From assembly GCA_045807125.1 (NCBI GenBank), contig JBJMHZ010000052.1:124001-188000 (forward strand): a stretch of DNA of 64,000 bases. The letters are read 5' to 3'. A model generated the notes under the pieces. The model made no database searches, was not told the origin of the DNA, and was given only the letters and a program-made list of their open reading frames with translations. This document shows positions 58,461 to 64,000 of this stretch, one piece after another. How positions within the stretch are numbered: the stretch's first letter is position 1; every line of letters starts with the position of its first letter. This DNA comes from JBJMHZ01 sp045807125 (GTDB taxonomy: Bacteria > Actinomycetota > Actinomycetes > JAWWOL01). Both the position numbers and the translations under genes were made by a program.

Positions 58461-60629
58461 TCACTTCCTCGTGATGATCAGCAGGGCGACGTCGTCGCCG
58501 CGGTCGTCGCCGGCGACCTCGCGCAGGATCGCGTCGCAGAGCAGCTCCGGGTCCGCCGTCCCGGCCGCCGCGGCGACCCCGGCCAGGTGGCCGATGCCGA
58601 CGTCGATGTCCTGGTGGCGGCTCTCGACCAGCCCGTCGGTGAACATCAGCAGCGACGCACCGCGCGGCAGCGTCGACGTCCACTCCTCGACCGGCGTGGT
58701 CGGCGCGCCGAGCGGCGCGGCCGGCTCGAGGTCGACCGGCCGGCACGTCCCCTCGTGCAGCACCATCGGCGCCAGGTGGCCGGCCGAGGCGATCCGCAGC
58801 CGGCCGCTCCCCCGGTCGAGGACGGCGTAGACGGCGGTCGCCATCCGGTCGATGCCGAGCAGTGCCCAGCTGTCCTGCAGGCGGCGCACCAGCGCGGCCG
58901 GCCCCTCGACGTCCGCGATGAGCGCCCGGCTGACGCTGCGCAGCTGCCCCATCGTCGCGGCAGCCGTGATGTCGTGCCCGGCGACGTCGCCGACCGCCAC
59001 CGCGACCGCGTCGCCGGGCAGCTCGATGACGTCGTAGAAGTCGCCGCCGACGTCGACGCCCCTGGTCCCCGGCAGGTAGCGGACGGCGATCGACAGGCCG
59101 GGCACCTGCGGCGGCCGGGGCGGGAGCAGGCCGGCCTGCAGGGCGTGCGACGTGCGGCGGTCGCGGTCGTACCGCTCGGCCCTGTCGACCACGAGCGACA
59201 CCTGGCGGGCCAGCTCCTCGGCGAGGACGGCATCGGAGCGCTCGAACCGCCGGCCGCTCCCGGTCGAGAGGATCGTGAGGCTGCCGAGCGCGCGGCCGCC
59301 GGCGACGAGCGGGACGCTCAGATAGCCCTGCAGGTCGAGCGCCCGCGCCAGCTCGTAGTGCTGCTCGTCGCGGGTGGTGGCGAGCAGGAACTCCTCGCCC
59401 ATCTCCGCCGACCACTGCACCTCGCGGCTGGCCATGGCCGCGACCGCCGGGTGGCCCGTGCCTGGCTCGGGCGGGTAGCGCCTGCGCAGCTCGTCGACGA
59501 GCGCCTGGCGCCGGGGATCGGCGTGCCGCGCCGCCATGCGGACGAGGCGCCCGTCCTCGGCAACGACGTCGACCAGGCACAGCTCCCCCAGCGCGGGGAC
59601 CGCGACCGCGGCGAGCCGCTCCAGGGTCTCGGCGTAGTCCGCCGCCACGGCGAGCACCGACGAGGCCTCGAGCAGCAGGGCGGAGCGGCGGCCGTGCTGC
59701 ACGACCTCCTCCTGGAGCCGGACCCGCTCCAGGGCCAGGCCAATCTGGCGGCCGAGGGTCACCAGCAGCTCGCGCTCCTCGTCCGGCATGGCTCGCGCCT
59801 CGCCGAAGCCCCAGGCGAGCAGGCCGACCGGCCGCGCGTTGGCGACGAGCGGCACCAGCAGCAGCGACTGCCAGCCCTGGCTGCGCATCAGCGCGGCGGC
59901 CGCCGGGAGCCGCGCGGCCTCGCCGGGCGAGCCGAGCCCCACCGGCTCCCCGGTGAGCGGTGCCTCGATCGACGCCGGGTCGGCCACGCCGGCCGCCGCG
60001 AGCGGCTTCCCGGCCCGCCCGTCGGGCCCGACCGGCCACAGCACGCCGCCGTCGGCGCCGTACGCCTCGCCGCCGGCCTCGACGACCGCGGCGGCGACGC
60101 TGGCCTTGGTCGAGGCTGCGGCCACCCGCGCGATCAGCACCTCGAGGGTGCGCAGCCTCGCCTCGGAGCGCTCCGCCACGTCCCGCGCGCGCAGCAGCTC
60201 GCGCTCGTACGCCCTGCGGTCGGTGACGTCGAAGACGGTCGTCCGCGTGATGAGCGGCTGCCCGCTGACCTCGTCGACCTTCAGCACGGAGTTGACCAGG
60301 ACGGGCAGCCGGCGCCCGTCGCGGCGCACCAGGTCGAGCGCGATCTCGCGGACGGAGCCCTGCATCCGCAGCAGCGGCGCGTAATGGGTCTCGTGGTAGA
60401 TGCGGCCGCCCGCGGTCAGCAGGTCGGCGAAGCGGCGGCGCCCGACGAGCTGCTCCCGCTCGTAGCCGATCCAGTCGAGCAGCGTGCGGTTGACCTTGGC
60501 GATGACGCCGTCGGGATAGGTCGAGAGGTAGCCGCAGGGGGCGTTGTCGTACAGGTCCTCCGGGTCGCCCTCGAGCAGCGCCGCCAGCGACGCGCGCTCC
60601 GCGTCCCCGCTGCCCGCCTGGCCCGTCAC
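58461..60629 (-). CDS. PAS-GAF-GAF-PP2C phosphatase, RsbP-like
   Basis: The protein has 722 residues. A PAS domain is at about 25-140 (DNAPCGYLSTYPDGVIAKVN; DLLTAGGRIYHETHYAPLLR), then two GAF-like domains (about 160-310 and 335-480). A SpoIIE-type PP2C phosphatase (about 500-722) has GVDVGGDFYDVI, the metal-binding AVGDVAGHDITAA, and GDDRGDDVALLI. It is predicted to dephosphorylate an anti-anti-sigma factor under energy stress, like Bacillus RsbP. GTG at 60629 overlaps the rsbQ-like stop (GTGA). No HATPase kinase domain is fused. Confidence 0.92.
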   Translation of the reverse strand: MTGQAGSGDAERASLAALLEGDPEDLYDNAPCGYLSTYPDGVIAKVNRTLLDWIGYEREQLVGRRRFADLLTAGGRIYHETHYAPLLRMQGSVREIALDLVRRDGRRLPVLVNSVLKVDEVSGQPLITRTTVFDVTDRRAYERELLRARDVAERSEARLRTLEVLIARVAAASTKASVAAAVVEAGGEAYGADGGVLWPVGPDGRAGKPLAAAGVADPASIEAPLTGEPVGLGSPGEAARLPAAAALMRSQGWQSLLLVPLVANARPVGLLAWGFGEARAMPDEERELLVTLGRQIGLALERVRLQEEVVQHGRRSALLLEASSVLAVAADYAETLERLAAVAVPALGELCLVDVVAEDGRLVRMAARHADPRRQALVDELRRRYPPEPGTGHPAVAAMASREVQWSAEMGEEFLLATTRDEQHYELARALDLQGYLSVPLVAGGRALGSLTILSTGSGRRFERSDAVLAEELARQVSLVVDRAERYDRDRRTSHALQAGLLPPRPPQVPGLSIAVRYLPGTRGVDVGGDFYDVIELPGDAVAVAVGDVAGHDITAAATMGQLRSVSRALIADVEGPAALVRRLQDSWALLGIDRMATAVYAVLDRGSGRLRIASAGHLAPMVLHEGTCRPVDLEPAAPLGAPTTPVEEWTSTLPRGASLLMFTDGLVESRHQDIDVGIGHLAGVAAAAGTADPELLCDAILREVAGDDRGDDVALLIITRK

Positions 60630-61450
60630 GGCATCGAGGATACGGGCCCTGACGTGGCGGCGAGGAACTCCTTGATGGCCGCGACGGTCTGGCCGGGCGC
60701 GCTGAGGTTGGGGCAGTGCCCCGTCGCGTCGAGCACCACCAGGCGGCTGCCCGCGATGCGCCGGTGGACGTACTCCCCGACCGGCATCGGCGCGATGGCG
60801 TCCTCGACGCACTGCAGGACGAGGGTCGGCACCTCCACCTTGGCGAGGTCGTCGCGGTTGTCGGAGAGGAAGGTCACCCGCGCGAACCGCTTGGCGATGG
60901 CCGGATCGGTGCGGCAGAAGCTGTTGGTGAGCTCCTCGCCCAGCTCCGGCCGGTCGGGGTTGCCCATGATGACCGGCGCCATCGCGCTCGACCAGCCGAG
61001 GTAGTTGCTGTCCAGCGACTCGAGCAGCTCGTCGATGTCCCCGCGGCTGAACCCGCCGACGTAGCCGGCGTCGTCGACGTAGCGCGGGGAGGGGCCGATC
61101 AGCACCAGAGCGCCGAAGCGGCCGGGCTCCTGCGTCGCGGCGAGCACGCCGATCATCGCGCTGACCGAGTGGCCGACGAAGACGGTGCCGGCGAGGTCGA
61201 GCTCGCGGCAGATGCCGAGGACGTCGTCGGCGTAGCCCTGGAGGGTGGCGTACCGCTCGGGGTCGTACGCGGACAGGTCCGACCCGCCGGCACCCACGTG
61301 GTCGAACAGGATCACCCGGTGGGTGCCCTCGAACTCCGGCGCGACGTAGCGCCACATGTTCTGGTCGCATCCGAAGCCGTGGGCGAAGAGCATCGGCCGG
61401 CCGTCGGGTCGCCCGCTCACCCTGACGTTGGTCCGGCTGAGAATGGTCAT
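60626..61450 (-). CDS. RsbQ-like alpha/beta hydrolase
   Basis: This 274-residue hydrolase has the whole RsbQ pattern: opening LSRTNVRVSGRPDGRPMLFA, HGFGCDQNMWRYVAP, FDHVGAGGSD, nucleophile Ser95 in VFVGHSVSAMIG, Asp in CVEDAIAP and His in TGHCPNLS. RsbQ is required by the PAS-phosphatase RsbP for the energy-stress response and hydrolyses a small hydrophobic signal; plant karrikin and strigolactone receptors belong to the same family. It is the upstream, coupled partner of the PP2C gene. The start is ATG at 61450. Confidence 0.92.
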   Translation of the reverse strand: MTILSRTNVRVSGRPDGRPMLFAHGFGCDQNMWRYVAPEFEGTHRVILFDHVGAGGSDLSAYDPERYATLQGYADDVLGICRELDLAGTVFVGHSVSAMIGVLAATQEPGRFGALVLIGPSPRYVDDAGYVGGFSRGDIDELLESLDSNYLGWSSAMAPVIMGNPDRPELGEELTNSFCRTDPAIAKRFARVTFLSDNRDDLAKVEVPTLVLQCVEDAIAPMPVGEYVHRRIAGSRLVVLDATGHCPNLSAPGQTVAAIKEFLAATSGPVSSMP

Positions 61451-61521
61451 GCCCGACCGTACCGGGCCTGAGATGCCCGGGCAGGCGCCGGGGCCTGGGA
61501 GGATTCTTCGCCTGAATCGGC

Positions 61522-61840
61522 GCCACCGCAGGCGCTCTCGCCGTGACCGGACCGGCGCCGGCCGCCCATGCCGTGAGCTCGTGCGCGCCCCAGGCAACGC
61601 TGCACGTGGAGGGCGGTCAAGCGACGGTCACCGCCTACGTCGGCTGCGGCGGCACTGGGGCGATCAGAGTGGTGAACCGTGCCGGCAATCAGCTCGGGTC
61701 GGGGACGTCGGTCTCCTGCCCTGGCTTCGATTGCACGCGCCAAACGGTCGCCACCTGCTCCGGCGCCATCGTGCACGGGTTCGCATGGGTGAACGTGAAC
61801 GGCACGGTGTACAGCGACACCCACCGGGGAGCAGCAATGC
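61522..61840 (+). pseudogene. Remnant of a small secreted protein
   Basis: After an in-frame stop near 61515 the frame reads a signal-peptide-like end (IGATAGALAVTGPAPAAHA), then SSCAPQATLHVEGGQATVTA, a cysteine-paired beta-rich body (SCPGFDCTRQTVATCSGA) and a long tail over the antisense of the next gene. The N-terminal half of the signal peptide and a start codon are absent, so it looks truncated. GTG at about 61543 would make a protein without signal. The family is not recognised. Confidence 0.45.
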
Positions 61841-61870
61841 TGACGAGAGCTCAGGAAGGCGCGACGCCGC

Positions 61871-62506
61871 TCAGTGCCCGCGGGCGATCCACTCCTCGAG
61901 GTGCGGCGCCTCGGCACCGATCGTCGTGCTGTCGCCGTGGCCGGTCAGCACCGTCGTCTCGGCGGGCAGCGCGAGCAGGCGGTGGCGGATCGACGCGATG
62001 ATGGTCGGGAAGTCGCTGTACGACCGTCCCGTCGCGCCGGGGCCACCCTTGAACAGCGTGTCGCCGGTGAGCACCGTCCCGAGGTCGGGGACGTGGAGGC
62101 AGACGCTGCCCGGCGCGTGGCCCGGCGCGTGCAGCACGTGCACGTCGACGCCGGCGACGGTCAGCACCTGCCCGTCGGCCAGCTCCGCGTCCGGCGTCGC
62201 CGACGGGTGGGCCAGCCGCCACAGCGGCCGGTCGTCGGGGTGCAGGTGCACCGGCGCGCCGGTGCGCCGGGCGAGCTCTGGCGCCTGGTTGACGTGGTCG
62301 TCGTGCGCATGGGTGCAGACGATGGCCGCGAGCCGGCGGCCCCCCACCGCGCCGGCGATGGCCGCGGCGTCGTGAGCGGCGTCGACCACCAGCACCTCGT
62401 CGTCATCCCCGAGCAGCCACACGTTGTTGTCGACCGGCCAGCTGCCCCCGTCGAGGTTGAACGTGCCGGAGGTGACGACCCGCTCCACGCGGACCTGACC
62501 GCTCAC
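61871..62506 (-). CDS. Metallo-beta-lactamase-fold hydrolase, MscR partner
   Basis: This 211-residue MBL hydrolase has the metal motif CTHAHDDHVNQAPEL (HxHxDH), further ligands in APGHAPGSVC, GDTLFKGG and VLTGHGDST. Its GTG overlaps the stop codon of mscR (GTGA). In actinobacteria this pair oxidises formaldehyde: MscR makes S-formylmycothiol and the MBL protein is the likely S-formyl-mycothiol hydrolase. That function is inferred from the conserved pairing. Confidence 0.92.
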   Translation of the reverse strand: MSGQVRVERVVTSGTFNLDGGSWPVDNNVWLLGDDDEVLVVDAAHDAAAIAGAVGGRRLAAIVCTHAHDDHVNQAPELARRTGAPVHLHPDDRPLWRLAHPSATPDAELADGQVLTVAGVDVHVLHAPGHAPGSVCLHVPDLGTVLTGDTLFKGGPGATGRSYSDFPTIIASIRHRLLALPAETTVLTGHGDSTTIGAEAPHLEEWIARGH

Positions 62507-63588
62507 AGCACCACCACGGATCGGAGCACGTCGCCGTGGTGCATCCGCTCGAACGCGGCCTCGACGTCGTCCAGCCCGATCCGCTCGCTGACGAACGCGT
62601 CGAGGTCGAGCCGGCCCTGCAGGTACAGGTCGACGAGCAGCGGGAAGTCGCGGCTCGGCAGGCAGTCGCCGTACCACGACGACTTGAGCGATCCGCCCCG
62701 CCCGAAGAGGTCGAGCAGCGGCATCTCGATCCGCATGTCGGGCGTCGGGACGCCGACGAGCACGACGGTGCCGGCCAGGTCGCGGGCGTAGAACGCCTGC
62801 TTCCAGGTCTCGGGACGGCCGACGGCATCGATGACCACGTCGGCGCCGAAGCCGCCGGTGAGCTCGCGGATCGCCTCCACCGGGTCGGCGCCGCTCGCGT
62901 CGACCACGTCGGTGGCGCCGCAGCGGGTGGCGCGCTCCAGCTTGCGCGGGTCGATGTCGACGCCGATCACCTTGGCGGCGCCGGCCAGCCGCGCGCCCAT
63001 GATCGCGGCATCGCCCACGCCGCCGCAGCCGATGACGGCGACCGTGTCGCCCCTCGTCACCCCGCCGGTGTTGACCGCGGCGCCAAGGCCGGCCATCACG
63101 CCGCAGCCGAGCAGGCCGGCGGCGGCCGCGTCGGCGCGCGGATCGACCTTGGTGCACTGCCCGGCGTGGACGAGCGTCCGGTCGGCGAACGCGCCGATGC
63201 CGAGCGCCGGACTGAGCGGCGTGCCGTCGGCGAGCGTCATCGGTTGCGCGGCGTTGTGGGTGGCGAAGCAGTACCAGGGACGGCCGCGCCGGCAGGCTCG
63301 GCACTGCCCGCACACGGCGCGCCAGTTGAGGATGACGAAGTCGCCGGGCACGACGTCGGTGACGCCGTCCCCGATCTCCTCGACGACGCCGGCCGCCTCG
63401 TGCCCCAGCAGGAAGGGATAGCTGTCGTTGATGCCGCCCTCCCGGTAGTGCAGGTCGGTGTGGCACACGCCGCACGTCTGCACCCGCACGATCGCCTCGC
63501 CCGGTCCCGGGTCCGGCACGTGCACGGTGGTGACCTCGACCGGTGCGCCCTTCTCGCGGCTGACCACTCCTCGCACCTCGTACGGCAT
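62503..63588 (-). CDS. mscR: S-(hydroxymethyl)mycothiol dehydrogenase / S-nitrosomycothiol reductase
   Basis: This 361-residue zinc-dependent MDR enzyme has catalytic zinc ligands in QTCGVCHTDLHYREGG and GHEAAGVVEEIG. The structural zinc loop is CGQCRACRRGRPWYC, NAD binding is at VAVIGCGGVGDAAIMGARLA, and the segment SSWYGDCLPSRDFPLLVDLY is typical of the mycothiol-dependent branch. It detoxifies formaldehyde and S-nitrosomycothiol. ATG at 63588 follows GAGGAGG. It is evidence that the host makes mycothiol. It is divergent from a winged-helix gene. Confidence 0.95.
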   Translation of the reverse strand: MPYEVRGVVSREKGAPVEVTTVHVPDPGPGEAIVRVQTCGVCHTDLHYREGGINDSYPFLLGHEAAGVVEEIGDGVTDVVPGDFVILNWRAVCGQCRACRRGRPWYCFATHNAAQPMTLADGTPLSPALGIGAFADRTLVHAGQCTKVDPRADAAAAGLLGCGVMAGLGAAVNTGGVTRGDTVAVIGCGGVGDAAIMGARLAGAAKVIGVDIDPRKLERATRCGATDVVDASGADPVEAIRELTGGFGADVVIDAVGRPETWKQAFYARDLAGTVVLVGVPTPDMRIEMPLLDLFGRGGSLKSSWYGDCLPSRDFPLLVDLYLQGRLDLDAFVSERIGLDDVEAAFERMHHGDVLRSVVVL

Positions 63589-63637
63589 CCGGTACCTCCT
63601 CGCGCGGGGCCCTGCGGTCGTCCTAGCATCCCAACGC

Positions 63638-64000
63638 GTGACGGGAGCGGGCGAGGCGGTGCTCACGGGGCGCGAGCTCAACCGCTCGCTGCTGGCCCGC
63701 CAGCTGCTGCTGCAGCGCGCCGACCTGCCGATCCCCGCCGCGCTCGAGCAGGTGGGCGGCATCCAGGCGCAGTACGCACCGGCCATGTACGTCGCGCTGT
63801 GGTCGCGCCTGTCAGGGCTGGCGAGGGACGACCTCACCCGCGCCCTCGAGCAGCGCACCGTGGTGCAGGGCACGCTGATGCGGGTCACCATCCACCTCGT
63901 CTCGGCGGCCGACTACTGGCCGCTCGCGATCGGCGTGCGCGCGGCCAGGCGCGCCTGGTGGCGGCGGGTGACGCGCGGCCGGATCGGCGACGCGGAGATG
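63638..64000 (+). CDS. Winged-helix DNA-binding domain protein (AlkX-type, partial)
   Basis: The first 121 codons of a protein of the HTH_42 family (PF06224, about 350-400 residues when whole); it runs off the right edge. It shows TGRELNRSLLARQLLLQRAD, ALEQVGGIQAQYAPAMYVAL and the family's RTVVQGTLMRVTIHLVSAAD. Members have winged-helix repeats and include the DNA glycosylase AlkX/YcaQ and Streptomyces crosslink-repair proteins. GTG start at 63638. Unhooking of damaged bases is possible but not shown. Confidence 0.88.
   Translation, partial: MTGAGEAVLTGRELNRSLLARQLLLQRADLPIPAALEQVGGIQAQYAPAMYVALWSRLSGLARDDLTRALEQRTVVQGTLMRVTIHLVSAADYWPLAIGVRAARRAWWRRVTRGRIGDAEM

Overview
The window is about 64 kb of very GC-rich, gene-dense DNA from an actinobacterium. 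No rRNA, tRNA, CRISPR array, insertion sequence or phage gene was seen. The lineage is supported by a mycothiol-type formaldehyde dehydrogenase (MscR), glucosyl-3-phosphoglycerate synthase, DUF2530, DUF3027 and DUF3263 proteins, a SigE-family sigma factor, a solitary groEL behind CIRCE operators, and a c-di-AMP (ydaO-type) riboswitch in front of an Rpf-like cell-wall hydrolase. The genus cannot be fixed from the sequence alone.

Layout. 1-2.3 kb: partial nitroreductase, VOC protein, decayed HNH endonuclease, UdgX uracil-DNA glycosylase. 2.3-6.7 kb (minus strand): a compact bacteriocin/RiPP-like operon made of a small membrane protein, a C39-peptidase ABC exporter, two tandem 44-45-residue double-glycine precursor peptides (too short for routine gene calling), a strong hairpin, and an APC permease. 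6.8-16 kb: FAD oxidoreductase, MFS transporter with pdxH, citrate synthase, serC, sigma factor with membrane partner, secreted propeller protein, aldo/keto reductase. 16-21 kb: ThpR, MarR-MFS pair, NCS2 purine permease with DUF2530. 21-31 kb: sacsin/HSP90-like ATPase, DUF3027, MFS-mqnB-mqnD operon (futalosine route to menaquinone), cold-shock-domain protein, a HAD-LarE fusion, and a methyltransferase / 14-codon ORF / zinc-ribbon operon. 31-43 kb: UbiB kinase, patatin with an inserted membrane hairpin, helicase-associated WYL-like protein, quinone-oxidoreductase-like protein, secreted LamG/PKD protein, XPB helicase, VOC protein, isochorismatase. 43-48.5 kb: groEL with two CIRCE sites, PRC-barrel protein, six-copy 21-bp repeat, cold-shock protein, and an unexplained pair of small genes. 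48.7-54 kb: compatible-solute genes gpgS, otsA and otsB with a CDF transporter. 54-64 kb: LytR_C and DUF3263 proteins, SAM hydrolase with CPBP protease, riboswitch-controlled Rpf-like protein, an RsbQ-RsbP energy-stress pair, mscR with its metallo-beta-lactamase partner, and a truncated winged-helix gene.

Many operons are translationally coupled by ATGA or GTGA overlaps. Three convergent gene pairs end on one shared CTAG tetranucleotide. The most promising candidate for an undescribed system is the two-peptide exporter operon at 3.8-6.7 kb. It has functional-looking leader-peptidase chemistry, conserved four-cysteine cores, and no recognisable maturation enzyme beside it.
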